From Morinoia aosen (taxonomy: Eukaryota > Arthropoda > Malacostraca > Amphipoda > Talitridae): DNA of 64,000 bases. The stretch lies in contig CM059557.1 in the NCBI GenBank assembly GCA_030386875.1, positions 54,638,514-54,702,513 of the forward strand, read 5' to 3'. This document shows, piece after piece, positions 31,435 through 43,881 of this stretch. The notes under the pieces were generated by a model. The model searched no databases and was not told where the DNA came from. It saw only the letters and a program-made list of their open reading frames with translations. Made by a program: the position numbers and the translations under genes. Each line of letters opens with the position of its first letter. Positions within the stretch are counted from its first letter, which is position 1.

Positions 31435-34400
31435 GCCTCGTGATTGTGGGGCGTCGTGTGGTGACTCGTGTTCTCTTGATTGTGGTGCGTCGTGTGGTGA
31501 CTCGTGTTCTCTTGATTGTGGGGCGTCGTGTGGTGACTCATGTTCTCTTGATTGTGGTGCGTCGTGTGGAGTCTCGTGTTCTCTTGATTGTGGTGCGTCG
31601 TGTGGTGACTCATGTTCTCTTGATTGTGGGGCGTCGTGTGGTGACTCATGTTCTCTTGATTGTGGTGCGTCGTGTGGAGTCTCGTGTTCTCTTGATTGTG
31701 GTGCGTCGTGTGGTGACTCATGTTCTCTTGATTGTGGTGCGTCGTGTGGTGACTCGTGTTCTCTTGATTGTGGGGCGTCGTGTGGAGTCTCGTGTTCTCT
31801 TGATTGTGGTGCGTCGTGTGGTGACTCGTGTTCTCTTGATTGTGGGGCGTCGTGTGGTGACTCATGTTCTCTTGATTGTGGTGCGTCGTGTGGAGTCTCG
31901 TGTTCTCTTGATTGTGGTGCGTCGTGTGGAGTCTCGTGTTCTCTTGATTGTGGGGCGTCGTGTGGTGACTCGTGTTCTCTTGATTGTGGGGCGTCGTGTG
32001 GTGACTCATGTTCTCTTGATTGTGGTGCGTCGTGTGGAGTCTCGTGTTCTCTTGATTGTGGTGCGTCGTGTGGAGTCTCGTGTTCTCTTGATTGTGGTGC
32101 GTCGTGTGGAGTCTCGTGTTCTCTTGATTGTGGGGCGTCGTGTGGTGACTCATGTTCTCTTGATTGTGGTGCGTCGTGTGGAGTCTCGTGTTCTCTTGAT
32201 TGTGGTGCGTCGTGTGGAGTCTCGTGTTCTCTTGATTGTGGTGCGTCGTGTGGTGACTCGTGTTCTCTTGATTGTGGGGCGTCGTGTGGTGACTCATGTT
32301 CTCTTGATTGTGGTGCGTCGTGTGGAGTCTCGTGTTCTCTTGATTGTGGTGCGTCGTGTGGAGTCTCGTGTTCTCTTGATTGTGGGGCGTCGTGTGGTGA
32401 CTCATGTTCTCTTGATTGTGGTGCGTCGTGTGGAGTCTCGTGTTCTCTTGATTGTGGTGCGTCGTGTGGAGTCTCGTGTTCTCTTGATTGTGGTGCGTCG
32501 TGTGGAGTCTCGTGTTCTCTTGATTGTGGTGCGTCGAGTGGAGTCTCGTGTTCTCTTGATTGTGGTGCGTCGTGTGGTGACTCGTGTTCTCTTGATTGTG
32601 GTGCGTCGTGTGGTGACTCGTGTTCTCTTGATTGTGGGGCGTCGTGTGGTGACTCGTGTTCTCTTGATTGTGGTGCGTCGTGTGGTGACTCGTGTTCTCT
32701 TGATTGTGGTGCGTCGTGTGGTGACTCGTGTTCTCTTGATTGTGGTGCGTCGTGTGGAGTCTCGTGTTCTCTTGATTGTGGTGCGTCGTGTGGTGACTCG
32801 TGTTCTCTTGATTGTGGTGCGTCGTGTGGTGACTCGTGTTCTCTTGATTGTGGGGCGTCGTGTGGTGACTCATGTTCTCTTGATTGTGGTGCGTCGTGTG
32901 GAGTCTCGTGTTCTCTTGATTGTGGTGCGTCGTGTGGAGTCTCGTGTTCTCTTGATTGTGGTGCGTCGTGTGGAGTCTCGTGTTCTCTTGATTGTGGTGC
33001 GTCGTGTGGAGTCTCGTGTTCTCTTGATTGTGGTGCGTCGTGTGGTGACTCGTGTTCTCTTGATTGTGGTGCGTCGTGTGGTGTCTCGTGTTCTCTTGAT
33101 TGTGGTGCGTCGTGTGGTGACTCGTGTTCTCTTGATTGTGGTGCGTCGTGTGGTGACTCGTGTTCTCTTGATTGTGGTGCGTCGTGTGGTGACTCGTGTT
33201 CTCTTGATTGTGGTGCGTCGTGTGGAGTCTCGTGTTCTCTTGATTGTGGTGCGTCGTGTGGTGACTCGTGTTCTCTTGATTGTGGTGCGTCGTGTGGTGA
33301 CTCGTGTTCTCTTGATTGTGGTGCGTCGTGTGGTGACTCGTGTTCTCTTGATTGTGGTGCGTCGTGTGGTGTCTCGTGTTCTCTTGATTGTGGTGCGTCG
33401 TGTGGTGTCTCGTGTTCTCTTGATTGTGGTGCGTCGTGTGGAGTCTCGTGTTCTCTTGATTGTGGTGCGTCGTGTGGAGTCTCGTGTTCTCTTGATTGTG
33501 GTGCGTCGTGTGGAGTCTCGTGTTCTCTTGATTGTGGTGCGTCGTGTGGTGACTCGTGTTCTCTTGATTGTGGTGCGTCGTGTGGTGACTCGTGTTCTCT
33601 TGATTGTGGTGCGTCGTGTGGAGTCTCGTGTTCTCTTGATTGTGGTGCGTCGTGTGGTGACTCGTGTTCTCTTGATTGTGGTGCGTCGTGTGGTGTCTCG
33701 TGTTCTCTTGATTGTGGTGCGTCGTGTGGTGACTCGTGTTCTCTTGATTGTGGTGCGTCGTGTGGTGACTCATGTTCTCTTGATTGTGGTGCGTCGTGTG
33801 GTGTCTCGTGTTCTCTTGATTGTGGTGCGTCGTGTGGTGACTCATGTTCTCTTGATTGTGGTGCGTCGTGTGGTGACTCATGTTCTCTTGATTGTGGTGC
33901 GTCGTGTGGAGTCTCGTGTTCTCTTGATTGTGGTGCGTCGTGTGGTGACTCGTGTTCTCTTGATTGTGGTGCGTCGTGTGGTGTCTCGTGTTCTCTTGAT
34001 TGTGGTGCGTCGTGTGGTGACTCATGTTCTCTTGATTGTGGGGCGTCGTGTGGTGACTCGTGTTCTCTTGATTGTGGTGCGTCGTGTGGTGACTCATGTT
34101 CTCTTGATTGTGGTGCGTCGTGTGGAGTCTCGTGTTCTCTTGATTGTGGTGCGTCGTGTGGTGACTCGTGTTCTCTTGATTGTGGTGCGTCGTGTGGTGT
34201 CTCGTGTTCTCTTGATTGTGGTGCGTCGTGTGGTGACTCATGTTCTCTTGATTGTGGGGCGTCGTGTGGTGACTCGTGTTCTCTTGATTGTGGTGCGTCG
34301 TGTGGTGTCTCGTGTTCTCTTGATTGTGGTGCGTCGTGTGGTGACTCATGTTCTCTTGATTGTGGTGCGTCGTGTGGTGACTCATGTTCTCTTGATTGTG

Positions 34401-34698
34401 GTGCGTCGTGTGGTGACTCGTGTTCTCTTGATTGTGGTGCGTCGTGTGGTGTCTCGTGTTCTCTTGATTGTGGTGCGTCGTGTGGTGACTCATGTTCTCT
34501 TGATTGTGGGGCGTCGTGTGGTGACTCGTGTTCTCTTGATTGTGGTGCGTCGTGTGGTGACTCATGTTCTCTTGATTGTGGTGCGTCGTGTGGTGACTCA
34601 TGTTCTCTTGATTGTGGTGCGTCGTGTGGAGTCTCGTGTTCTCTTGATTGTGGTGCGTCGTGTGGTGACTCATGTTCTCTTGATTGTGGGGCGTCGGG
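31435..34698 (+). repeat. 36-bp minisatellite, 90 units without a length change
   Basis: Unit 'gattgtggtgcgtcgtgtgg' plus 'tgactcgtgttctctt'. The word 'gattgtgg' at 31442 and at 34682 are 3,240 bp apart, exactly 90 periods, so no net length change has accumulated. Variation is almost confined to four places: ggtgcg/gggcg, tggtgac/tggagtc/tggtgtc and ctcg/ctca. A single unit near 32530 has 'tcgagtgg'. Because 36 is a multiple of three and the unit lacks stops in four frames, open frames of about 1,100 codons exist on both strands: CGASCGDSCSLD and VVRRVVTRVLLI on plus, APQSREHESPHD and HHNQENTSHHTT on minus. I consider these non-coding by default. The array resumes beyond the LTR element at 43882. 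Confidence 0.97.
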
Positions 34699-36416
34699 TG
34701 TCACGAAACTTTGCACAGTGTAGCGTACGTAGCGCTGATCAGGCGCCTACACTGTGTTAGTTCGAATGGAGGACTCGAAACCTCCTAGTAAAAGAGGAAA
34801 TGAGAAACACAGAGCGGAAACACAGAAAGAGGAAATGGTAGAACAGTTGGAAAAATAGAGAAAGTAACTACTGATCTGCTCACCCACACCAATACCTCAG
34901 TTCAACATGGGAAATGAAACACTCAGTTAATGATACATTATTGATTACTTTATTTTAAGTTAAATAATGAACACGTGATTGGCATGAGACATTCTCGGCA
35001 AGCAAAGAAATTTGTGACACACAATATTAGCGAAAGTTACTGGCGCGCGTACCTTGTAACGCCAACACAAAAAAACCAGCAAGAGACATATCCTACACAA
35101 TCCTAGGCAATCGCAGCGCGCGCGGAAGAAAAAGCACAGTCACCTATGGCCTATTATCCATGATTTCTCTTGATCGTTCCGAACGATGCATTTCAAAGGC
35201 ATAACCCCGAGATCCTCTTAAATTTCTTGTAGCCTGCCAACCTGCTACGTTTAGTTCCTTGTGTGAAACTTCCCTTACAGTGCGAAGAATTTGCGGTATA
35301 GGCAATGACGCCTCAGCTTGGTGACCGCCATTTTTGTAAGGCTGCGCTGCAGCCCGGAGTTGCTTGGCCCACATCGTCAAGCATTCCAAGCCGCCGAATT
35401 CAAGCACCCGACCCTCCTGGGAACAAGGATCATATTAAGTGACTACACTCCACTTGAATCTTTATTCCTTGCAATGCCCCTACCTCAAACCGAATTGATT
35501 GAATTTTACCCCCCTTTAATCCCCAAATCAATCATAAAATTTATTTATTTTCCCTCTAACAAATCACAAGCATTCTGTTTCGGAATAAAAATGAAAACCA
35601 TTTAGCCTACACTTCAATAGTTCAATAAGACACGAATGTTCTGATTTCCCTCTAAGAAATAATGTAATAATTCTTTCATTCCCCACATTAAAGTGAAACT
35701 CCAAACACGAGAACAATTCGAGGATAATTTATATGAAAACCCAAAGAGCAAATTCCAATATTAACAATGAAAATTACTGCGCCCCATCTAGACAACAACT
35801 TCAATTGCAATAAAAATTGTCAACCATACCTACTTGAATCACTCCACACTTTTTATGAACACAAATTTAATGAGCTGTATGAGATTCTTCGAAGAACAAA
35901 GAACAAAATCTCACCTCCCCCTCGAAGAACTCGTATCCCTACATCCTGCACTGAGTCAGTGAATCGACGAAGTAGGCCGGCTCGCAAACTCTCTGCGTAT
36001 TTATGGTCCCCTCGAACAAGGGATGCGCATCGGCTAAGCGGAATGCGCGCGAAAAATCCTCGCCCTCTAATTGGTTCGTTCTAAAGCGTCGCTTTCCTTG
36101 TGCTACGTGTCCCTTACTTCAAACTGAAATTACTCCGCGCTTTACTCTCAAATACCAACATTCCTTAGTCCCTTGCTCTTATATAATAATCTTTTTAAAC
36201 CCACTATTTTCCTGTGCTATGTTGTTTATTTACAACAACTCCCGTATATGTGATGTATTTTGGACTAGCTCTCGAAATGGCCTCTAACCCCCCTTTACCT
36301 ACTTCTCCCTGCTCCTGTACCCCCTATACCTCTCGGGCAGCCTAGCGTCGACCTGCCGGTTGTCGCGCCTGTCCTCTCTACGTATATAGATAACTTTTGT
36401 TGAATATATCGTTACA
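34699..36416. repeat. Left LTR (1,718 bp)
   Basis: TG...CA-bounded and matched to the right LTR at a constant offset of 7,465 bp, with no difference found by eye. Near its start, 'cacagtgtag' (34714-34723) and 'ctacactgtg' (34747-34756) can form a hairpin. Open frames of 87-105 codons occur identically in both LTRs and match nothing known. Confidence 0.9.
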
Positions 36417-36432
36417 TCCCCGCGCCCTTCGT

Positions 36433-36467
36433 GAAAATTTGAGCCAATGCAGTTGGTTCAAATTTTC
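36433..36467. repeat. 15-bp-stem hairpin at the inner edge of the left LTR
   Basis: 'gaaaatttgagccaa' (36433-36447) pairs with 'ttggttcaaattttc' (36453-36467) with one G/T mismatch and a 5-nt loop. It lies 17 bp inside the element. This position is occupied by packaging or priming signals in LTR elements, but no such role can be shown from sequence alone. Confidence 0.7.
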
Positions 36468-37655
36468 CTTTGAAAATATTAAATTCTTATCAGCTGCAGC
36501 TGCAAAATTTTCAATTAATTCAGTGGAACGCTAGCCTTGACACCGTGTATCACACAAGCCGTAAAATATCATTCGTACATTGAACACATACATGGACAGA
36601 CAAAAGGAATGAAAACGCACACAACATCATATTAATAAGGCACCCTAATAAAGAACACAATGCTCTTGAGAACCGCATCTGTTTCATATATTCTTACATA
36701 CTCAAAAACGAAGAAAACTCGCATCCGCTGTGGAGACTCTCATCTGTTACAAATAATAGACGCACAACGACATCGATTACAAAAAAAATCGAACATTATC
36801 CGCTTGATTTCTCTTCATAAAATTCAATCACATAAGCAGAGAAAAGAAAACACAATGCGCTCAATTAATACAGCGAACTTAGCACAAGGACATAGGCATC
36901 TTAAATCATCCTATCACTTGGCATTCACGTAAAAGATCTCAAAATCAAATAAAGTTTTCTCTTGAAATATCTTATTCTCGATGAATCTCGTTGATAATTT
37001 CCATCTTATTTCTGTACAAGTCTTTCGGGGGGTACCCCTGGGTCTCAGGTAATTTCAAAATATAGCAATGCTCCAAAATTTTTCATCCTTGCGTTGTAGT
37101 CCATCACTCCTGTGGTATCATCAGCGACTCGCGTTAATACGCGTATGATTCCTTTGGGTGGGCTCGTCAGCCTGTCTCCTCGATGAAAGTTGATCATTTA
37201 TAATTATCTACAAAGCCATCAGGTTAGGACAACTCATTTCCCGCCGGCTGGAAGTGCAGTTTAGACCCCTGAGGTTTGGATATATGACATCTCTATTGAC
37301 GGTACAAGTCTACTCTATTGGAGCAGAAGTTACCCATGAGATTTCCTAAATGTAGCAATGACTTGGTATCAATCAGCGACAAGTTTAAAAAATAATTTTT
37401 CAATAGTGTCGCCTGACAAGTTGCTATTTCACCTACAATATATTTCGTAATACAAGTAAATACTTTCAAGTTTTCCCGCAACATTGCGAATGGCCCGTTT
37501 TTATCCGATGCCTTTCGATCACAGGGCTACTAAAAATGAAAAACAAACACATATTTAATTTCACATACATAGGTGCTCGTTGATTACCAAGAGATCTACC
37601 CACTGGGCCGAAATCTTTACCTGAGAACAAGCACACTAATACATGTAATATTATG

Positions 37656-37748
37656 ACGTTGGTCAGACGTGTGTCATACTCTGCTGCATACAGCCTTTCA
37701 GACTTTGACGTTGATTAGACGTGCGTCATACTCTGCTGTACACATCAT
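37656..37748 (+). repeat. Short direct repeat in LTR-element interior
   Basis: 'gacgttggtcagacgtgtgt' plus 'catactctgctgcataca' recurs once about 52 bp later in slightly altered form ('gacgttgattagacgtgcgt' and 'catactctgctgtacaca'). A two-copy tandem repeat. Confidence 0.7.
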
Positions 37749-38085
37749 TTCCGACAATCCGACCAACACACACAAAAAAAATTTTATGAAGTGTTAAGTA
37801 TATGCATTGTAAACATCAACCTGATCCCAGCCCCGAGACTGTACTTTTATTCATCTCTCTAGATGAGAGGTACTCCGTATTCAATTGATTGACAAATTTT
37901 CTGTATATACAACGTTCGGGCTAGCAGAATCATGTGGAATCCGTCAATTTAACGGCAATGTTTGTGTCTTAGAAGCTACGTGTAATTTGCATATCCTTCA
38001 ATTTGGAGTATTTAAACATTCAGTTTCCTCAATCACGACCGGTGCGGAGAGAAGCGAATTTTAAGTTCACACCAGATCGTATTAA

Positions 38086-38909
38086 CCCGCGCACTGTAAC
38101 TGGTCGCCTCATTTACCAGGCTCACTGGTTGCCAGACGTAAGGCATAACCCCAAGTTGTTATACACCAAAATGATCGTCTCAGCGAGTGCTACACAGCTG
38201 GAGCCAGAAACCCCCACATTGTGGGGGTTAAGGCAGAGCTCCAACCACTTGGAAGTTGGGAGGGGTAAGCACAGTCAGTGTGGTAAATGAGGCGACCGTG
38301 AGAGGGTGTGCGTGCGAACAGTCAGTGGCAGCCTCAGTTACCAGCGAAACTACTCAGGGCCTTATTTCGCCTTATTTCGTAAAAATGGCAAATAAGACAA
38401 ATCTGAAGTCAGTAGCGTGTAGAGCAGTATTTTATTCATATTGTGTGAAAATTACAAGTTTCGAAACACTATACTTACAGTAATATAACCAGACATGCAA
38501 ACATGCATTTATGTAGGAACTAAAACGAAGAATGGATAACACCTAGTAGACATAAATGGTCATAACTTTTTTTCTAATTGTTGTAGAGGAAAAATAAAAA
38601 CATCAGCAGGTTTGGAAGGATTTTCTGCATAAAATAGCAGTGAAAAACATTACATTGTTCCCAAAACACAAAAATGGCCATTGATCTCTTTGAAGCAATG
38701 TTGTGCAAAAATCTACGGAGTTTGACTCCATATTACAAAGAAACGGTTCAAGTTATCAAAAATTTGACAACATCAAAGTGTAAAGCAACATTTTTTACTC
38801 ATTACTTCATATTTTTACATCTCTGCCTATTACGGTAAGTGAACAGGGAACGGCAGAGTAACGCGGGTAAATTGACTACTTTTCTGAGGGATGCGCGACC
38901 GTGCGCGGG
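38086..38909. mobile_element. 824-bp TTAA-flanked MITE inside the LTR element (piggyBac-like)
   Basis: TTAA at 38082-38085 and 38910-38913 flanks terminal inverted repeats CCCGCGCAC(T/G)GT. A second inverted pair inside the left part is a perfect 17-mer: 'ggtcgcctcatttacca' at 38102-38118 and its complement at 38281-38297. Between them lies a perfect hairpin, 'aacccccaca' with 'tgtgggggtt' (38209-38229). TTAA plus a CCC start is typical of piggyBac-superfamily ends. No open frame resembles a transposase. It differs from the CACTTTGACTGC family at 25.2 and 30.6 kb. Confidence 0.75.
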
Positions 38910-38913
38910 TTAA

Positions 38914-41625
38914 GTACTAAAGTCAAAGCTCCAATTATGAAACCCGGGCATAGTATCAACTGCCTATTGTTTCCTTTAAAGATGGAAGTTGTGATGCACT
39001 TGCAGGAAAAATACAGACATTGATACACGTTCCCTTTGCCAGTAGACAATCCATGAAGACGCAATCGATAAGTTTACCACCCACAACCACTTGCTTGGAT
39101 ATGCACAAGTATGTTAGTTATGAGTAGGCAAAACAAAAGTCACATTCGGTAATTAAATCACAGTTCCTATGTTAACCCACACAGTTAATGCTCAACAGGC
39201 GGAAGTAAGCAAGTTCCTGATGACACACATGATAGGTTAGGGAATTGGGAACCATTCTTATACTATAACACTTAGAATAAATGAAAACATCCTAGCACAG
39301 TCAAATCACGGGATCAGCTCAGCCAGAACATGAGGCAAAAGACACTGAGCGAACCCCCCTGAATTTCAGCGACCAGGAAACAATTTTCATTTTCAAACTT
39401 AAATCAATACTTAATATGTCTTTGAATTATTTACAAATATCCATGCTTTGACCCGAGAATTTATATTTTCTATATGCTGCCTAGTCGCCCCACTCGATGT
39501 CTGACCTATCGACGAGAACGATCATGGTAACACAATTTTATTATTTACTCTGCTCCTTTGAAAATGGTACACAGGGTATGGCACGCGGAACACTTTTCAA
39601 ATTTATAACTCGTAAAGGGCAAAGTAAAAAAAAAGAGTCACAATTATTTCAAGTGAAATCCTGGCCATTTAAATTTACATACATCTTTTCAAATTTTACT
39701 CATAATCAATGCTACCTTTTATTTTAACCTATTGTGCTATCACATTCATTCGGCTCGTACGGGCCTCACTCTTGAACTACTGACACAGACAACGAGTACC
39801 CTAATGGCCGAGATCACTTTTATGGCCCTTGCGTGGAACAAGTTGTAAAATTCGGACACACCTTCAGCTTTACTCGCCGTTACACACACTCAGTTACACT
39901 CTATAAGTCTCACAGAAACAAAGATTTTGCTGTGGAATCTTTTTGCCTGCTCAAGCTGATATGAAACACTACATGGACACATCACACTACTTGCATAGGC
40001 ATGGTCACTTCAAGACAGTATAACACAAATACAAGGCATGAATTCATCTTCCCAATAGCATTCCCGTCAATTTTAGATTCCTCTGAATTTTTCGACGTGG
40101 ATAAAAATTGCAACACACCGTTCTCGTGTTCTTCCTTAAAAATGTAAGCACTAAATGTAATCAAGACTCCTTCCTCACGAGGTAGATCAATGAGACAAGA
40201 AAAATCCTACATTCACTCGCCAATGCACGGTAGACATTCTATTGACAGTTCTATTTTTAACGTAAATTTTTATTTATAATATTCTGTGAAGGAGCATCAC
40301 TTCTACTGCAATTCACTTTGGTAATTTAACATTAGCAAGAACTGCGTAGTTTCTCCATCCACCTTCCAGATAGCTCTCTAATTTTATCTTTACAAAATTA
40401 AATAAGTTTAGCACTCAATGTCTGCAGCTGAAATAACTTTTGATAATTTTTAATGACTTGTTAAACTTGTTAATCTTCACAAAATGAATAATCAGCATCT
40501 CGTTTTCTATACTAATGCTTTGGAATAATGACGTAAAAAAAAGGAAAATTTTGAATGTTTCATGTATCCAAATGACAATCTCACGAGTTGTCAACCGTGC
40601 AATGGGCGTTAACCTACACTAAGGCACTAAAATTAAGCTTTGAGCAGCCCGAGCAACACTCTAAAATGCTATCACATAACTTGTGAAAATTTACATTCCC
40701 ATGTCACTGATTCGCGCGCTCCTACATAGATCTATTTTCCGTGTCTATTTTAATACTTCGGCAGCCAAATGCCGGCTCATACTACTTTAAGATGCCTACT
40801 TCTACTTCAAGACTGGCAATGTAATTATCCAAAACATTTTGAAATTGTACACGCAGCACACTATTAAGAAAGGTTTTAGATAATCTCTTTCTATTTCAAT
40901 GCCCAAGTGCTACGTAATATCATCATCTAGTCTGAGAAGACACATTGCATCACTCACATAAAAAAAATTGGCAAGCGGTACTGAACAAAGTAGAGAAAAA
41001 TAGTTTGAGTTAGACATGATGTACAATACGATTTTAGCAGCCGTTAAATACTCAAGATAATTCCCTCTACAAGTGGGCAAATTTTTGAGCGAATATCTGA
41101 ACTCGACCCACGCTCTCCCTCCTACGAGACATGCCGCTTGCGGTTGCTTTATGGCTCAGGAATTTTCTCATGAACCTCGCATGCTTGCAAAGCTCGACAA
41201 TGGATATCACAGAGCATCTTACTACAGAATATTTTCAAACAGATACTTGCGCCAATTCAGGGAAGTTACTTTAACACACAAATTAATGCGATATACTGAA
41301 AATAAAATGATGTTCACTGTAATTTATTTGACATCTACGGTGATTAATTCCTCAGTAATTTCAGCATTCAGATAAAGCACCTACAGCTCATGTCTGTAGA
41401 ATTTTAAACAAGAATTGGAAGTGTAAAAACATAAGATGATTGACTTCACCAGCATGAGAGTTCACAAAAAAAACACAGTTTAGAATGCACATAAACAATA
41501 ATTACAATTTGCAATGCATTGACTGAGAATCGGTATTAACTGCTCAAAACACTGCATCATTTTCACAGAAAAATTGCATGACGTGCATATATTATCTACC
41601 ACCCGCCAGACTCATGATATCATTC
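38914..41625. other. Interior of LTR element, non-coding
   Basis: AT-rich with only short accidental open frames. No conserved retroelement motif was recognised on either strand. It is consistent with a nonautonomous element whose interior is not protein-coding. Confidence 0.55.
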
Positions 41626-41735
41626 GAGCAAAATTCAATTTCTGTTTTTCAACATTTAGAGAGAGCAAATTCAATTTCTGTTTTTCAACATTTAGAGAGA
41701 GCAAATTCAATTTCTGGTTTTCAACATTTAGAGAA
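41626..41735 (+). repeat. 36-bp tandem repeat, 3 units, in LTR-element interior
   Basis: Three units of 'gagcaaattcaatttctgtt' plus 'tttcaacatttagaga' with few changes. The period is 36 bp, the same as the host array outside the element, but the sequence is unrelated. Confidence 0.88.
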
Positions 41736-42163
41736 GATAAAAAAAATCACTGCTTGAAAATACTGGTCACACTGAAACACGCTACTTTACACATGCTCTC
41801 ACTTAGCATTATTCACTGAGCCATTGCATACTTATGCCACTCAAACCTAACTTATATGCGCGCTGCTGATGCCTCTACACTTCAAACTCGAATTTTATGG
41901 AGCCAGCTACGGAATGCGCTTACAGACCGTACAGCTCATTCGAACAGGAAGCCAGAAACCGCAAGCTTAAGCCGCTGCTTTACTGCACTCCAGCCTCAGC
42001 ATCCACTACAGTTTTAGAGTGCTCGACTGGCTTTGAAGCATTACTTTGAATTATTATTAAATTTTTATCAAACAGAAAGAATTACGACACAAAAAATATT
42101 TCCCATGTAAACCGAAGTACCGGGTGGTTAGCAGAACAGTATATAATTAAATTCAGTTTGAGG

Positions 42164-43881
42164 TGTCACGAAACTTTGCACAGTGTAGCGTACGTAGCGC
42201 TGATCAGGCGCCTACACTGTGTTAGTTCGAATGGAGGACTCGAAACCTCCTAGTAAAAGAGGAAATGAGAAACACAGAGCGGAAACACAGAAAGAGGAAA
42301 TGGTAGAACAGTTGGAAAAATAGAGAAAGTAACTACTGATCTGCTCACCCACACCAATACCTCAGTTCAACATGGGAAATGAAACACTCAGTTAATGATA
42401 CATTATTGATTACTTTATTTTAAGTTAAATAATGAACACGTGATTGGCATGAGACATTCTCGGCAAGCAAAGAAATTTGTGACACACAATATTAGCGAAA
42501 GTTACTGGCGCGCGTACCTTGTAACGCCAACACAAAAAAACCAGCAAGAGACATATCCTACACAATCCTAGGCAATCGCAGCGCGCGCGGAAGAAAAAGC
42601 ACAGTCACCTATGGCCTATTATCCATGATTTCTCTTGATCGTTCCGAACGATGCATTTCAAAGGCATAACCCCGAGATCCTCTTAAATTTCTTGTAGCCT
42701 GCCAACCTGCTACGTTTAGTTCCTTGTGTGAAACTTCCCTTACAGTGCGAAGAATTTGCGGTATAGGCAATGACGCCTCAGCTTGGTGACCGCCATTTTT
42801 GTAAGGCTGCGCTGCAGCCCGGAGTTGCTTGGCCCACATCGTCAAGCATTCCAAGCCGCCGAATTCAAGCACCCGACCCTCCTGGGAACAAGGATCATAT
42901 TAAGTGACTACACTCCACTTGAATCTTTATTCCTTGCAATGCCCCTACCTCAAACCGAATTGATTGAATTTTACCCCCCTTTAATCCCCAAATCAATCAT
43001 AAAATTTATTTATTTTCCCTCTAACAAATCACAAGCATTCTGTTTCGGAATAAAAATGAAAACCATTTAGCCTACACTTCAATAGTTCAATAAGACACGA
43101 ATGTTCTGATTTCCCTCTAAGAAATAATGTAATAATTCTTTCATTCCCCACATTAAAGTGAAACTCCAAACACGAGAACAATTCGAGGATAATTTATATG
43201 AAAACCCAAAGAGCAAATTCCAATATTAACAATGAAAATTACTGCGCCCCATCTAGACAACAACTTCAATTGCAATAAAAATTGTCAACCATACCTACTT
43301 GAATCACTCCACACTTTTTATGAACACAAATTTAATGAGCTGTATGAGATTCTTCGAAGAACAAAGAACAAAATCTCACCTCCCCCTCGAAGAACTCGTA
43401 TCCCTACATCCTGCACTGAGTCAGTGAATCGACGAAGTAGGCCGGCTCGCAAACTCTCTGCGTATTTATGGTCCCCTCGAACAAGGGATGCGCATCGGCT
43501 AAGCGGAATGCGCGCGAAAAATCCTCGCCCTCTAATTGGTTCGTTCTAAAGCGTCGCTTTCCTTGTGCTACGTGTCCCTTACTTCAAACTGAAATTACTC
43601 CGCGCTTTACTCTCAAATACCAACATTCCTTAGTCCCTTGCTCTTATATAATAATCTTTTTAAACCCACTATTTTCCTGTGCTATGTTGTTTATTTACAA
43701 CAACTCCCGTATATGTGATGTATTTTGGACTAGCTCTCGAAATGGCCTCTAACCCCCCTTTACCTACTTCTCCCTGCTCCTGTACCCCCTATACCTCTCG
43801 GGCAGCCTAGCGTCGACCTGCCGGTTGTCGCGCCTGTCCTCTCTACGTATATAGATAACTTTTGTTGAATATATCGTTACA
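42164..43881. repeat. Right LTR (1,718 bp)
   Basis: Second copy of the terminal direct repeat, TGTCACG...GTTACA, followed directly by resumed 36-bp array sequence. No length difference from the left LTR. Confidence 0.9.

Larger units (their letters stand above)
34699..43881. mobile_element. LTR retroelement, 9,183 bp, no recognisable coding region
   Basis: Two direct repeats of 1,718 bp (34699-36416 and 42164-43881) begin TGTCACG and end GTTACA. They bound a 5,747-bp interior with no gag, protease, reverse transcriptase or integrase motif that I can recognise. The element sits inside the 36-bp array: the unit breaks after 'gcgtcg' on the left and resumes with 'tgtggtgactcg' on the right. No clean target duplication is visible and 'gg' precedes both LTRs. 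No primer-binding site beginning TGG adjoins either inner edge. A purine-rich 'GAAGGGCGCGGGGA' next to the left LTR, read on minus, hints at minus orientation. The LTRs match at every place compared, so the insertion is recent. It resembles large nonautonomous LTR derivatives (LARD-like); the superfamily is undetermined. Confidence 0.85.

Noticed and set aside
31272-34760. Open frames of about 1,100 codons on both strands that could be read as giant repeat proteins
   Set aside because: Four frames are open at once because a stop-free 36-bp unit is repeated. The minus frames begin inside or near the inserted LTR, and no conserved flanking domain exists. Kept only as a finding about wobble-position variation.
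35144-36287. Open frames of 87-105 codons in the LTRs, repeated at 42609-43752
   Set aside because: They are duplicated only because the LTRs are. They overlap on both strands and show no recognisable domain.
34699-43881. Segmental duplication or assembly artefact instead of an LTR element
   Set aside because: The repeats are TG...CA-bounded, and tandem-array sequence resumes in phase after the second copy, which fits an insertion better. Identical copies do leave an assembly artefact possible.
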